Origin: Enterovibrio calviensis DSM 14347
Lineage (GTDB): Bacteria; Pseudomonadota; Gammaproteobacteria; Enterobacterales; Vibrionaceae
Reading direction: 5' to 3'
Assembly (NCBI RefSeq): GCF_000621165.1
Contig: NZ_JHZA01000001.1
Location: forward strand, 558,001-622,000
Length of the DNA: 64,000 nt
Shown: positions 44,005 to 53,468 of the stretch, piece after piece
Layout of the letters: each line of letters begins with the position of its first letter
How positions within the stretch are numbered: the stretch's first letter is position 1
Notes under the pieces: generated by a model
Seen by the model: only the letters and a program-made list of their open reading frames with translations
The model's database searches: none
Told to the model about the DNA's origin: nothing
Position numbers and translations under genes: made by a program

Positions 44005-46179
44005 ATGACTGACATAGCGATGGCAGAACACAAGCAGCAGTGGCGTATAAGTGCGTCAACATCGGCGGTAGATGATCCGTTGTTAGATTGTTTGGTCTTG
44101 TTAACCGAGCACTATGGCTCGCCATGCTCTGGGGATGCTTTAACGGCTGGTCTTCCTATGACAGACGTGCTGCTAACGCCAGATCTGTTTCCTCAGGCTT
44201 CTGCCCGCGCAGGGCTAACGGCCAAGCTTGCTCGTCGGCCACTGAACGCATTGCCCTCATTATTATTGCCTTGCATCCTTCTTTTGACCGAGCAGAAAGC
44301 CTGCATTCTTAGGGAGGTGAATGAAGAGGAAGGAACGGCATTAATTCAAACGTCGGAAACGGGAGGCGAGGAGCGGTTAACCCTTGAGCAACTGGAATCG
44401 ATTTATACCGGTTATGTGTTCTTACTCAAACGTGAATATCGTGGCGACAACAGCATTGATCTTCACCTTCATGAAACGAAAACGCACTGGTTTTGGCACA
44501 CAGTTAAAGACGCCGCGCCGATATATCGTGATGCGTTGATCGCCTCAGTACTGGTGAACATTTTTGCCTTGGTGTCTCCGTTATTTGTCATGAATGTGTA
44601 TGACAAAATTGTGCCTAACCTCGCGTTCGAATCGCTCTGGGTATTGGCAGTTGGCGCATTCATCGCGTTCAGCTTTGATTTTCTAATGAAGAAAATGCGT
44701 TCCTGCTTGATTGATATCGCGGGAAAGAAAGTCGATATCATCGTGTCTTCACGTCTCTTTGCGCGTTTGATGGGGATCCCGTTAGATAAGCGTGCAAAGA
44801 GTGTTGGCGTCATGGCGAAACAGCTCGGTGAGTTCGATGGCATCCGAGATATGTTGACCTCGGCAACCTTTACGGCACTGGTGGATTTGCCATTTTCCCT
44901 CTTGTTTCTGTTCGTGATTTACATTTTTGCTGGTGATCTGGCGGTTGTTCCCGTCGTTGCTGGCTTCCTCATTATTGGCTATGCATTGATGGTTCAATCA
45001 AAGCTGAAAGCGGCTATCGAAGAGTCCAATAAATACACCAGCCAAAAGCATGGTCATTTGATTGAGAGCCTTTCTGCATTGGAAGGAATAAAAGCCAATG
45101 TCGCCGAAGGTATCGTGCAGAAAACGTGGCAACAGATGACGGCACACACCGCAAATTGGAACTTGAAGGTGAAACGAATCACCAACTCAGTTTCCTACTT
45201 TGCAGCCTTTGTTGTTCAGGTATCGTCTATTGCGGTTGTTGTTCTGGGTGTGTATCGCGTTGCTGACGCGCAAATCACCATGGGAGGCATTATTGCGGCG
45301 GTCATGCTATCAAGCCGTGCTGTTTCCCCGATGGCGCAATTAGCAAGCTTGATGACCCGTTGGAATCAGACCCAATCAGGGATGCGTCAGCTCAACGCCT
45401 TGATGGAGCAGGAGGACGAGTTTGCCGATAAAGGCCACCTAGTTAGCAGAAAGCGCCTCAACGGTGACATCTATGCCGACAACATAGGGTTTAGCTATCC
45501 AGAGGCGAACAAAGCCACCCTTCAACCGACTAACTTTACCGTTCACGCGGGCGAGAAAATTGCCATCTTGGGAAAAAACGGGACGGGGAAAAGTACGCTT
45601 ATCAAAATGCTGGCAGGGCTTTATCAGCCAACGGTTGGGAGCTTGCGCTTTGACGGTGTCGATGCCAAGCAAATCCACCCTGCTGATCTGCGGCGTAACG
45701 TTGGCTATGTCGCTCAGGATGTCACCTTGTTCATGGGGACGATCCGAGAAAACATCATGTTCGGTACACGGCAAGTGACAGGACACCAGTTGAATCGTGC
45801 TGTGCAGCTTTCTGGTGTTGGTCTCTTTACCTCACAAGATAGTGAAGGTTTGGATAAACAGGTGGGAGAGCGGGGCGAAGCGTTATCGCGCGGTCAGCGA
45901 CAGTCTGTGGCTCTTGCTCGCTCACTGCTTAACGATCCGCCATTGCTCATTATGGACGAGCCCACGGCCAGTCTCGATGCCTATGCAGAAAAGCAGTTTA
46001 TCGATGCGATGACGTTTGCAGCGAAAGACCGAACATTGGTGATGATCACCCACAAGGAAGCGATCCTATCGTTGGTCGACCGCGTCATTGTGATGGATAA
46101 AGGTCGTATCGTCATGGATGAACCGAGAGATAAAGCGCTGCAAAACCTGAACGCGAAAGCGAGATCTCAACATGACTAG
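44005..46179 (+). CDS. Type I secretion ABC transporter (LapB-like)
   Basis: This 724-aa inner membrane ATPase/permease has a peptidase C39-like N-terminal domain (about 20-150) that lacks the catalytic Cys pattern, as in LapB and HlyB. Six membrane segments follow, and then a nucleotide-binding domain. Walker A is GKNGTGKST, the signature is LSRGQRQSVALARSLL, and Walker B is LLIMDEPTASLD. It energises export of the adhesin gene upstream through LapC-like and TolC-like partners. I chose ATG 44005; no upstream ribosome site is strong and ATG 44020 is possible. It overlaps the next gene by 8 bases. Confidence 0.9.
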   Translation: MTDIAMAEHKQQWRISASTSAVDDPLLDCLVLLTEHYGSPCSGDALTAGLPMTDVLLTPDLFPQASARAGLTAKLARRPLNALPSLLLPCILLLTEQKACILREVNEEEGTALIQTSETGGEERLTLEQLESIYTGYVFLLKREYRGDNSIDLHLHETKTHWFWHTVKDAAPIYRDALIASVLVNIFALVSPLFVMNVYDKIVPNLAFESLWVLAVGAFIAFSFDFLMKKMRSCLIDIAGKKVDIIVSSRLFARLMGIPLDKRAKSVGVMAKQLGEFDGIRDMLTSATFTALVDLPFSLLFLFVIYIFAGDLAVVPVVAGFLIIGYALMVQSKLKAAIEESNKYTSQKHGHLIESLSALEGIKANVAEGIVQKTWQQMTAHTANWNLKVKRITNSVSYFAAFVVQVSSIAVVVLGVYRVADAQITMGGIIAAVMLSSRAVSPMAQLASLMTRWNQTQSGMRQLNALMEQEDEFADKGHLVSRKRLNGDIYADNIGFSYPEANKATLQPTNFTVHAGEKIAILGKNGTGKSTLIKMLAGLYQPTVGSLRFDGVDAKQIHPADLRRNVGYVAQDVTLFMGTIRENIMFGTRQVTGHQLNRAVQLSGVGLFTSQDSEGLDKQVGERGEALSRGQRQSVALARSLLNDPPLLIMDEPTASLDAYAEKQFIDAMTFAAKDRTLVMITHKEAILSLVDRVIVMDKGRIVMDEPRDKALQNLNAKARSQHD

Positions 46180-47554
46180 CCGTATCAAGCGTGACGACAT
46201 TGATATGACCGATGACGTCTACGGTGCGATGCTGACGGATGCGCCAGTGCGCTATCGGGCGGTTATTTGGGGCGTGTTTGCCTTTTTTGTTTGCATCATC
46301 ACATGGTCAGCTTTTGCTTCACTCGACCGTGTCACTCGCGGTGAAGGTAAAGTTATTCCGTCATCTCAGATTCAGCTTATACAGAGTCTTGATGGTGGCA
46401 TTTTACAGGCAATGTATGTGCAAGAAGGGGAGTTGGTGAAGCAAGGTGAGCCGCTGGCTCTCATTGATGACACCCGCTTCCGCTCAGACTTTGCCCAGCA
46501 GGAAGAAGAGGTCTTTAGTCTCCGTGCCAATATTTTTCGGATGCGAGCTGAACTGAGTAGCATTGTTCTCGATACGACAGCTTCAAGTTGGCAAGAGCAA
46601 ATTACTGTTTCATTGAAGGTGATTGATTTTTCGAATGATTTATCTGAATTGGAACCGGAACTGGTTGCTCGACAGAGGCAGGAATATGAGGGCCGTATTC
46701 TTGACCTCAACAATCGCTTGGCGATCCTTGGTCGTCAAATTCTTCAAAAACAGCACGAAATTCAGGAAATAGATTCGAAAGTTAAAAGCTTATCTGACAG
46801 CTTTGCGCTGATAAAACGTGAACTCAAGATCACCATTCCTCTGGCCAAAAAAGGCATTGTGTCGGAAGTCGAGTTACTCAAGCTTAGGCGTCAGGTCAAT
46901 GACCTCAATGGTGAACTGGCTTCGCTTCGTCTGATGAAACCTAAAATCAAAGCCACCCTCGATGAAGCCATCTTAAAACGCCGTGAAGCCGTGCTGACTT
47001 ATAGAAATGAAACTCGCTCAAAAATGGGGGAGCTGGAAACGCGGCTTTCTCGCTTAAATCAAGCTCAGGTCGGTGCTCAAGATAAGGTGGACAAAGCCGT
47101 TATTACCGCCCCTGTCACTGGAACCATCAAAACCATTCATATCAATACGCTTGGCGGCGTCGTTCAACCTGGGATTGATTTGATCGAAATGGTTCCCGCC
47201 GAAGATCAACTTTTGATTGAAGCCAAGATTGCACCAAAGGACATCGCGTTCTTGCACCCAGGTTTACCCTCCGTCGTTAAGGTAACCGCTTACGATTTCA
47301 CTCGCTATGGCGGCCTTGATGGCACGTTGGAGCACATCAGTGCGGATACTACTCAGGATGACGAAGGCAATAGTTTCTACTTAGTGAGGATCCGGACAGA
47401 TGAATCCAGTGTCTTCAAAAAAGACGGCGGTGAATTACCCATCATTCCAGGCATGTTGACCTCGGTGGACATCATTACTGGAAAGCGGACAGTTTTGGAA
47501 TATGTGTTGAATCCATTACTTAGAGCGAAAGAGTCAGCGCTTAGAGAGCGCTAA
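46172..47554 (+). CDS. Type I secretion membrane fusion protein (LapC/HlyD-like)
   Basis: This 460-aa HlyD-family adaptor has one membrane anchor (about 30-50) and a large periplasmic part with long coiled coils (about 105-300). The beta-barrel/lipoyl features are GEGKVIPSSQIQLIQSLDGG (about 58-77) and ITAPVTGTIKTIHI (about 311-324). It bridges the ABC transporter to the outer membrane TolC-like channel. The start lies inside the end of the transporter gene (8-base overlap), so they are translationally coupled. Length and motifs are typical, with no unusual feature. Confidence 0.9.
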   Translation: MTSRIKRDDIDMTDDVYGAMLTDAPVRYRAVIWGVFAFFVCIITWSAFASLDRVTRGEGKVIPSSQIQLIQSLDGGILQAMYVQEGELVKQGEPLALIDDTRFRSDFAQQEEEVFSLRANIFRMRAELSSIVLDTTASSWQEQITVSLKVIDFSNDLSELEPELVARQRQEYEGRILDLNNRLAILGRQILQKQHEIQEIDSKVKSLSDSFALIKRELKITIPLAKKGIVSEVELLKLRRQVNDLNGELASLRLMKPKIKATLDEAILKRREAVLTYRNETRSKMGELETRLSRLNQAQVGAQDKVDKAVITAPVTGTIKTIHINTLGGVVQPGIDLIEMVPAEDQLLIEAKIAPKDIAFLHPGLPSVVKVTAYDFTRYGGLDGTLEHISADTTQDDEGNSFYLVRIRTDESSVFKKDGGELPIIPGMLTSVDIITGKRTVLEYVLNPLLRAKESALRER

Positions 47555-47576
47555 GAACAATAACAAGGAGAAGTTC

Positions 47577-48983
47577 ATGAAAAACAGTGTCGTTAGTGCG
47601 CTCAGAATAAGTTCTATTGCACTAGCAGTAACGGCTAATTTGCTTTCTGCTTCAGTTGTCGCTCAATCTCTTGAGCAAGCAGTCGCAACAGCACTCGATA
47701 CCAATCCGCAAATCCAAGGGGCATTCAATCGATTTAAAGCGAGTGAAGAGCTTATCAATCAAGCTGAAGCGGGATATTACCCGACGATCAACTTTGATGC
47801 AGGAATTGGCAGAGAGTGGACAGATACTCCGTCTACCCGTCGGGACGCCGGACAATATAATATCGACGAAGAAGTGGAACTGACCCGCAGTGAAATCGGT
47901 GTCTCGCTTCGTCAGGTCATCTTCAGTGGTTTTCAGATCTCTAATGAAGTGAAACGCACCGAATTTGAGGCCATTGCTGAACAATGGACACTGTTTGCAA
48001 GCGCTGAGGATCTAGCACTTGATGTTGCGAGGGCGTATGTGGATTTCTTGCGAGCTGAGCAATTCGTGGCGCTCGCCAAACGAAACTTGGAAAGCCATCA
48101 AACCATCTATGACCAAGTCAAAGAGAAGACGAACTCTGGGCTAGGCTCCACCGCCGATCTTTCTCAGGTGACGGGTCGACTTGCTCGCGCACACTCAAAC
48201 CTGACTTCCGCACAGAATAACTTGTCTGATGCGCGCGTTTCTTATCAACGAATCGTGAATGCCGCGCCGGAAGATACTCGCATTCCTGTGCCAGATGCAG
48301 TGATGTTACCGAACTCTCTTGAGGCCGCCTTAGACATGGCCAAGACAGAACACCCTACGTTGAAAGTGGCTGGTAATGACATCAGCGCAGCCAAGGCACA
48401 ACGCGATTCAGCGAAGGGAAATTATTACCCAGAAATTTCTTTTGATCTCTCCGCTCGCTGGGATGACAACCTCGATGGTGTTGACGGTTCATCGTTTGGC
48501 AGTAACGCCGATGTTGGCGGAAGCAACGACGAAATTCTTGCCATGGTGCGCGTTAACTACAATCTTTTCGCGGGTGGCGCGGACAGAGCGCGAGAACGCG
48601 AAGCGGCCTATTACATTGCCGAATCAAAATCGATTCAGCTTAGTGCATACCGCGACGTTGAAGAGGGCACGACCCTGGCATGGAATGCACGTGTTTTCCT
48701 AAAACAACAACTGCAGTTTCTTCGACAGCACGTTGAGGCTGCTGTAGAAACCCGTAATGCGTATGACGACCAATTCAAGCTCGGTCAGCGAACGCTGATA
48801 GATGTCCTTGACTCGGAAAATGAGCTTTTTCAGGCACGTCGAGAATACCTCGATGGGGAATTTGACGACATCATCGCCCAATACAGACTGTTGAATGCAA
48901 CTGGTCAGTTGCTGGCATCGTTGCGTGTTAATACGCATGAAGTGTGGAAAGGCGAAGGCAACTATGAAGGAGGCGTAAAGTAA
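47577..48983 (+). CDS. TolC-family outer membrane channel (LapE/AggA-like)
   Basis: This 468-aa outer membrane efflux protein has a signal peptide (cleavage after SVVAQ near 30), then two helical hairpin repeats of the TolC kind. The second repeat ends with DDQFKLGQRTLIDVLDSENE, a hallmark of type I secretion TolC proteins. AAGGAG lies 7 bases before the ATG. It is the third secretion gene in the adhesin operon. Such dedicated outer membrane proteins retain LapA-type adhesins through the retention module. The stop overlaps the start of the next gene (TAATG). Confidence 0.9.
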   Translation: MKNSVVSALRISSIALAVTANLLSASVVAQSLEQAVATALDTNPQIQGAFNRFKASEELINQAEAGYYPTINFDAGIGREWTDTPSTRRDAGQYNIDEEVELTRSEIGVSLRQVIFSGFQISNEVKRTEFEAIAEQWTLFASAEDLALDVARAYVDFLRAEQFVALAKRNLESHQTIYDQVKEKTNSGLGSTADLSQVTGRLARAHSNLTSAQNNLSDARVSYQRIVNAAPEDTRIPVPDAVMLPNSLEAALDMAKTEHPTLKVAGNDISAAKAQRDSAKGNYYPEISFDLSARWDDNLDGVDGSSFGSNADVGGSNDEILAMVRVNYNLFAGGADRAREREAAYYIAESKSIQLSAYRDVEEGTTLAWNARVFLKQQLQFLRQHVEAAVETRNAYDDQFKLGQRTLIDVLDSENELFQARREYLDGEFDDIIAQYRLLNATGQLLASLRVNTHEVWKGEGNYEGGVK

Positions 48984-49573
48984 TGAAAAAGATACTCGTA
49001 ACCCTTTCCGCACTGCTGCTTCTTGGCTGCAGCTCGCAAGAGGTCGTGACGATGCAGGGTAATGCGTCACAAGTGAATGATCTTCGTGATCTGGATTATG
49101 ACGGCGTGATTGATGCGCGTGAGAAGTGTGATGAAACGCTACGCGATGCAGCAGTGGATAACGATGGTTGCCCACGTTATCACGCCATGGAGAAATATCA
49201 GTTGAACATGAACTTTGACAATGGCTCTGCTGCGCTTCAGCCCAGCGACTATGTCAAGCTCGAGCGGTTGGCGAGCCTGCTCAATGAAAAATCGGATGCC
49301 AACATTATCATTGAGGGGCATGCGAGTAAGGTTGGAAACGCTGGTTATAATCTGGCGTTATCGGAGCGCCGTGCAGACGCAGTCATGCAGGCATTGGTCA
49401 ACGATTTTTCAATCGCGTCACACCGTATCGAGACGCTAGGCTTCGGAGATACAGAATTGTTGGTTAATGAGGATTCTGAGTCTGCCCATGAGGCAAATCG
49501 ACGCGCCATGGCAACCTTGTCAGGTAGCGAGAGTAGCCCTGATATGCGTTGGACTGTTTTCACTGCTGATTAA
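48983..49573 (+). CDS. OmpA-family peptidoglycan-associated lipoprotein
   Basis: This 196-aa protein has lipobox LLGC at 13-16 and a mature N-terminal part with a thrombospondin-3-like calcium motif DLDYDGVIDAREKCDET and DNDGCP (about 37-65). An OmpA-C peptidoglycan-binding domain follows (about 75-180), with IIEGHASKVGNAGYNLALSERRADAV and ANRRAMATL. It probably stabilises the cell envelope around the adhesin secretion machine. It is often found at the end of lap-type operons in Vibrionaceae. It overlaps the TolC gene by one base (TAATG), so it belongs to the operon. Confidence 0.88.
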   Translation: MKKILVTLSALLLLGCSSQEVVTMQGNASQVNDLRDLDYDGVIDAREKCDETLRDAAVDNDGCPRYHAMEKYQLNMNFDNGSAALQPSDYVKLERLASLLNEKSDANIIIEGHASKVGNAGYNLALSERRADAVMQALVNDFSIASHRIETLGFGDTELLVNEDSESAHEANRRAMATLSGSESSPDMRWTVFTAD

Positions 49574-49593
49574 ACGATTCTACAGAAGACAAT

Positions 49594-49622
49594 GAGGCTC
49601 TAAGTGCAACACTTAGAGCCTC
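49594..49622. terminator. Long hairpin ending the lap operon
   Basis: Perfect 13-bp stem GAGGCTCTAAGTG/CACTTAGAGCCTC with loop CAA, 21 bases after the OmpA stop. No T-run follows, so it may be a bidirectional hairpin between the convergent lap operon and potassium channel gene. Confidence 0.6.
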
Positions 49623-49685
49623 TGAAACCCAGTATGTTCAGGTTGTGTGGTTATGGCGTTTTAGATGCAGCGATCAATACATCTA

Positions 49686-50714
49686 TCAGTGTTCCCAGTT
49701 GAAATCACTCACACGCTCATCAGCAATGTAGAACAGTAAATCATTGGGTTTTACTTCTGCATCAAGCGCAGGGTTGAGCTTCACTTCATCGTTGCGTCGA
49801 ATGCCTATCAGTGTCGCATCGTGTTGTTGCTTCATTCGCATGAACAGTTCACTAACTGTGGTGTACTTGGCATCGCCCGGGTAAGTAACGGCGTATTGCG
49901 TCATCCCTTTTCGCGTATTCAGTAGCTCGTGATGCAGTTCTGATGAACCAGGATCGACGGCGGATTTTGCCATCATCTCGACAGACACTGACGGAATGCA
50001 CTCCGCTTTCGGGCAATGACTCTTGAGGAGGTTGCTCAACACTTCTTCTTGGAAGTACGCCAGAATGTGGGCGTCTGGGTTCTTGCTCGCACAGAACAGC
50101 GCTGCCGCAAATGTGATGTCGTCTTCTGGGTTATCAATGATGATGCAGCTTGCGTCTTCAAAGCCTGCACGAGACATCGCTATTTCGTCGGTGAAGCTGG
50201 TGGTTCGGACGAACTCGATTTCTTTCGGCAAGGGGTTTTGAATCTCAGCGCGAACACATAAGACAATCGGACGCTTGTCTTTCTCTTCGTGAAGCAGCAT
50301 GTCGATAAGGTGTAGGGTACGGCTTTCATTCCAACCCAAAATCAAAATGTGTCCAGACACGTCAACGCTCCTTTTTCCCAGTAATCCTTTACGCCAAAAT
50401 TCTATGCCAATGCCAGCTAAACGACCGACCCCAATGGCAAAAATACTCAAGCCACAGGGGATGACGAATAAGGCGACAATCCACTTTCCTGCAACCGTTT
50501 GTGGCGACATATCGCCATAGCCGACCGTCGATGCGGTCACGAGTAAGTAGTAAACATAATCAACAAATGGCGATGTGAGCGAATGCTCACCTGCCAGCTT
50601 GAGGAGAATCCAGCTCAATACGGCGTATGTCACCACCGCAGTCAGAACATGTTTGCCACTTAAACGCTGAAATTGAGAGGTGATCCATCGGCGAACCATG
50701 TACCACTTTGTCAT
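49686..50714 (-). CDS. Potassium channel with TrkA-N (RCK) domain
   Basis: This 342-aa membrane protein has two membrane segments framing a selectivity filter STVGYGD (about residues 61-67), then a cytosolic RCK domain with Rossmann motif ILILGWNESR (about 121-130). It forms a tetrameric K+ channel gated by ligands such as NAD, nucleotides or calcium. ATG 50714 is preceded by AAAGGAAG; the frame is open to 50753 but lacks a better site. It lies convergent with the lap operon and divergent from the DUF1232 gene. Confidence 0.88.
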   Translation of the reverse strand: MTKWYMVRRWITSQFQRLSGKHVLTAVVTYAVLSWILLKLAGEHSLTSPFVDYVYYLLVTASTVGYGDMSPQTVAGKWIVALFVIPCGLSIFAIGVGRLAGIGIEFWRKGLLGKRSVDVSGHILILGWNESRTLHLIDMLLHEEKDKRPIVLCVRAEIQNPLPKEIEFVRTTSFTDEIAMSRAGFEDASCIIIDNPEDDITFAAALFCASKNPDAHILAYFQEEVLSNLLKSHCPKAECIPSVSVEMMAKSAVDPGSSELHHELLNTRKGMTQYAVTYPGDAKYTTVSELFMRMKQQHDATLIGIRRNDEVKLNPALDAEVKPNDLLFYIADERVSDFNWEH

Positions 50715-50863
50715 CAGACGTCTTCCTTTCCGTGTTATTTCAACTAGCCGCACACTATAACAGCCTAATCGTGATGCTAATTTCTCAATACTGCTGACTG
50801 TGAAAAAGTTCTCATCTTAGTGCTGGAAGCATAGAAACTTTCCCGCTAATGTCGAAGAAAAAG

Positions 50864-50948
50864 CGAAGCCATTTAAGCTAAGCATAAAAAGCCAAGTATA
50901 AAGAAGTCATGCATAGTGAAGCCATGCATAAGTGAAGCTCGGTATGAA
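50864..50948 (+). repeat. Degenerate tandem repeats upstream of DUF1232 gene
   Basis: Five approximate units of the type GAAGCCATGCATAAGT occur in a row (clear ones at 50903-50917 and 50918-50933). They fill the space between the potassium channel promoter and the DUF1232 gene. Confidence 0.45.
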
Positions 50949-50968
50949 AAAGGCATAGAGAGGTTGTG

Positions 50969-51346
50969 ATGAGCGATAACAAATATCTTGATGAGTATTC
51001 TGAAGATAGCTTTTGGACGAAAGCTCGCAACTTTGCGCAAAAAGCAGGATATGACGTATTGGAGAAAGCGTTAAAACTCTACTATTCAGCAACGGATGAC
51101 GATACGCCGAAGTGGGCGAAAACCACAATATTTGCTGCCTTGGGCTACTTCATTACACCGATTGATGCCATTCCTGATCTCACACCTGCCGTGGGTTTTT
51201 CCGATGATCTCGGTGTGCTCGTTGCGGCTGCCGCAGCGGTCGTAATGCATGTGAAGTCGGAGCACAGCGAAAAGGCTTCAGAGAAGCTCGACCATTGGTT
51301 TAAACCTAAACAACCTGAAGATGCAGGATTCAGCGAGTTTGACTGA
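50969..51346 (+). CDS. DUF1232 (YkvA-like) small membrane-associated protein
   Basis: This 125-aa protein has the DUF1232 core at about 50-85 with GYFITPIDAIPDLTPAVG, the defining pattern of the family. Function is unknown in all bacteria. It has one long hydrophobic stretch around the motif. Its last residues (PKQPEDAGF) are encoded by a copy of the dispersed repeat (51301-51324, reverse orientation), which suggests the 3' end was formed by a repeat insertion. The ATG at 50969 has AGAGAGG upstream. It is single, between a K+ channel and a cupin gene. Confidence 0.85.
   Translation: MSDNKYLDEYSEDSFWTKARNFAQKAGYDVLEKALKLYYSATDDDTPKWAKTTIFAALGYFITPIDAIPDLTPAVGFSDDLGVLVAAAAAVVMHVKSEHSEKASEKLDHWFKPKQPEDAGFSEFD
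51301..51324 (-). repeat. Dispersed palindromic repeat, copy C (inside DUF1232 gene)
   Basis: The minus strand reads GCATCTTCAGGTTGTTTAGG, differing by one base from 51401-51420. It codes for the C-terminus of the DUF1232 protein, and with copy B forms a large inverted pair (about 76-base loop). Confidence 0.6.
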
Positions 51347-51366
51347 CGCCTTGATCATAACGTCAG

Positions 51367-51424
51367 TAAACTCACCTGAAGGGATGGCCTCTGAAATCGA
51401 GCATCTTCAGGTTGTTTGGGTAAA
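51367..51424. repeat. Dispersed palindromic repeat, copy B with inverted arm
   Basis: Arms ACCTGAAG (51374-51381) and CTTCAGGT (51405-51412) form a stem around the conserved centre GGCCTCTGAAATCGAGCAT. It continues as GTTGTTTGGGTAAAAT, which resembles an extended -10 promoter element, 29 bases before the cupin start. Copy A at 17062 is almost identical over 29 bases. Confidence 0.65.
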
Positions 51425-51448
51425 ATAAAGTCGATTAAGGGAAAGCGC

Positions 51449-51838
51449 ATGAAAGGAACTCGAATCAATCTCAGACATGCTTTTGACAATGTCTCTTTTC
51501 TAGAAGGAAGAACACCCGAGCATTCGTTGAGTGGTGAAGGCGAGGAAGCGTTCGCGACGTTAACGCCATATCGTGATGGCGGCGTGTTCATTGCTTTCTA
51601 TGATGGGCAAAGTGAATGGGAACGCCACCCCGGTGATGAGCTGGTGCAAATTATCGAGGGGCAAACCACGGTATTTTTATTGGAAAACGGCGAAGAGCGT
51701 CCTGTTTCGTTGTCTGAGGGGGAAATGATTGTGGTTCCAGAAATGGTGTGGCATCGGTTCGATACCCCCAATGGCGTGAAAGTGCTTACCATTACACCTC
51801 AGCCGACAGAACACAGCATTGAGACACCAGCGACCTAA
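51449..51838 (+). CDS. Cupin-domain protein
   Basis: This 129-aa protein has a single cupin barrel (about 45-118). The histidine/glutamate pattern is incomplete: WERHPGDELVQIIEGQTTVF gives the first motif, with only some metal-binding residues, and LSEGEMIVVPEMVWHRFDTP gives the second. Such small cupins bind metals or act as sugar- or sulfur-metabolism sensors. Its function is unknown. ATG 51449 has AAGGGAAAG upstream. It may use a promoter inside the repeat just upstream. Confidence 0.8.
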   Translation: MKGTRINLRHAFDNVSFLEGRTPEHSLSGEGEEAFATLTPYRDGGVFIAFYDGQSEWERHPGDELVQIIEGQTTVFLLENGEERPVSLSEGEMIVVPEMVWHRFDTPNGVKVLTITPQPTEHSIETPAT

Positions 51839-51972
51839 GCGCGAAATCTAAGCTCGAAAGCATCTGCTAAACAGATACCGGTGACTTTGGTTAATTGTCG
51901 CTACCCGTGAATGCATTGAGGGCGTAGAATGCCAGCCCTGCAATTTCTAGACAGCACCGATTAGGCTTTCAC

Positions 51973-53013
51973 ATGGCAAAACCGAGCAAGACATCTCCAC
52001 AACAACAGAAAAAAGGCCTTCATCCTCGCAACCCACACAGAGCGAGATATGATTTTCCGGCCTTAGTCAAAAGCACTCCTGCTCTAGGTGCGTTTGTGAA
52101 GAAAAACCCGTTCGGAGACCTGTCGGTGGATTTCTCTGATCCAGAGGCAGTCAAAACCTTAAACAAGGCGCTGTTGAGTCATTTCTATCAGGTTAGTTTT
52201 TGGGACATTCCCAAAGGCTATTTGTGCCCACCGATTCCTGGGCGCGCGGACTATCTCCACTACCTCGCAGATCTATTGGCCGATACTCATAATGGCAAGA
52301 TCCCCAAAGGTAAACAGATTAAAGGTCTGGATATCGGCATGGGCGCGAACTGTGTGTATCCGATGGTTGGGCATCGTGCCTACGGTTGGCAATTTGTGGG
52401 GGCAGACATTGACCCTGTGTCAGTCAAAGGTGCCAAACTGCTGGTGGAAGCGAACCCATCACTGAAAGGTGGCATCCAATGCCGATTGCAGAGTAACCCA
52501 GATAACATTTTCACCGGTATGATCAACGCCAAAGAGCGTTTCGATTTCACTCTTTGCAACCCGCCATTTCATACCTCGATGGAAGAAGCGACGCGCGGCT
52601 CCGAGCGTAAAGTGCGTAACCTTGCTGCTAACGCTCGTAAAAAAGGTGCTGACTCTCGTCCATCTCACGCTATGTCACATGCAGGCGCGAAAGGTGCACT
52701 TCCTGCGAAGGGAAAACCTGTTCTCAATTTCGGCGGACAGAATGCCGAGCTTTGGTGTCCGGGCGGGGAAGCTGCTTTTATCAAGCGAATGATTGATCAA
52801 AGTGCGGATTTCAAAACCCAATGCCTGTGGTTTACCACCATGGTGTCGAAAAAAGAGAATCTTCCTGTCATTAAGCAATCGCTAAAAGCCGTGAAAGCGA
52901 AAGACATTCGCGTCATTGAAATGGCTCAAGGCCAGAAGGTGACTCGTATCGTAGCGTGGACATTCTTAAACAAAGAAGCACAAGCTGAATGGTGCAGTGG
53001 CTGGGGTGAGTAA
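51973..53013 (+). CDS. rlmF: 23S rRNA (adenine-1618-N6)-methyltransferase RlmF
   Basis: This 346-aa methyltransferase is of the RlmF (YbiN) type: [16 protein letters not shown] (about 16-31) opens the family. The SAM motif is [14 protein letters not shown] (about 118-131), and the N6-adenine catalytic motif is NPPF at 196-199. It methylates A1618 of 23S rRNA. The basic N-terminus suits RNA binding. The ATG start matches the family. It is a single gene with terminators near, flanked by two unrelated cupins. Confidence 0.93.
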   Translation: MAKPSKTSPQQQKKGLHPRNPHRARYDFPALVKSTPALGAFVKKNPFGDLSVDFSDPEAVKTLNKALLSHFYQVSFWDIPKGYLCPPIPGRADYLHYLADLLADTHNGKIPKGKQIKGLDIGMGANCVYPMVGHRAYGWQFVGADIDPVSVKGAKLLVEANPSLKGGIQCRLQSNPDNIFTGMINAKERFDFTLCNPPFHTSMEEATRGSERKVRNLAANARKKGADSRPSHAMSHAGAKGALPAKGKPVLNFGGQNAELWCPGGEAAFIKRMIDQSADFKTQCLWFTTMVSKKENLPVIKQSLKAVKAKDIRVIEMAQGQKVTRIVAWTFLNKEAQAEWCSGWGE

Positions 53014-53047
53014 CTCGGGCTAAAGAAAACAAGATAAGTGATTAGAC

Positions 53048-53075
53048 AACGCGGCGAAGAACTTGCCGCGTTTTA
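53048..53075 (+). terminator. Rho-independent terminator after rlmF
   Basis: Stem AACGCGGC/GCCGCGTT with inner pairs in the loop, followed by TTTT. It lies 35 bases after the rlmF stop. Confidence 0.8.
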
Positions 53076-53138
53076 GTATGTGCCATTTCGTGAATCTCAT
53101 TCCCGCTGGTGATAGAGAAAACTTACGCTGAAACCGCC

Positions 53139-53468
53139 TTAATCCACCACAAACAGCTTGGCACCGATCTCGGTGGACGAGCGGTGTGCTTCGGCGTTGT
53201 CTGCAACTTGGTAGCTCATGCCGGGTTTGAGAATGTGAATACTGCCGTCATCGAGTTCCGTAGTCAGTTCACCCGATAAACAAAACAGAATGTGCCCTTT
53301 AGAACACCAGTGATCAGCCAGATAACCCGCTGAGTACTCGACGATGCGCACTCTGATCTCGCCAAACTGTTGAGTGCGCCAAAAAGCGACGCCTGTTTCG
53401 CCCGTATGTTCCGTGGGGGTGATGGATTCCCAATCCGTTGTGCCAAACGGCAAGTCTTTCATTTCCAT
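53139..53468 (-). CDS. DHCW-motif-like cupin-fold protein
   Basis: This 109-aa cupin-fold protein contains LADHWCSKGHILF (about 59-71), the hallmark of the small DHCW-motif cupin family of unknown function. The second part shows LKPGMSYQVADNAEAHRS. It is cytoplasmic, with no signal peptide. ATG 53468 has AGGAAG upstream; the frame is open to 53528 but lacks a site. It is convergent with rlmF. The family probably binds a metal, but the substrate is not known. Confidence 0.8.
   Translation of the reverse strand: MEMKDLPFGTTDWESITPTEHTGETGVAFWRTQQFGEIRVRIVEYSAGYLADHWCSKGHILFCLSGELTTELDDGSIHILKPGMSYQVADNAEAHRSSTEIGAKLFVVD

Noticed and set aside
48699-49175. 158-codon open frame opposite the TolC and OmpA genes
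   Set aside because: Fully covered by two well-supported genes on the other strand, with no domain of its own.
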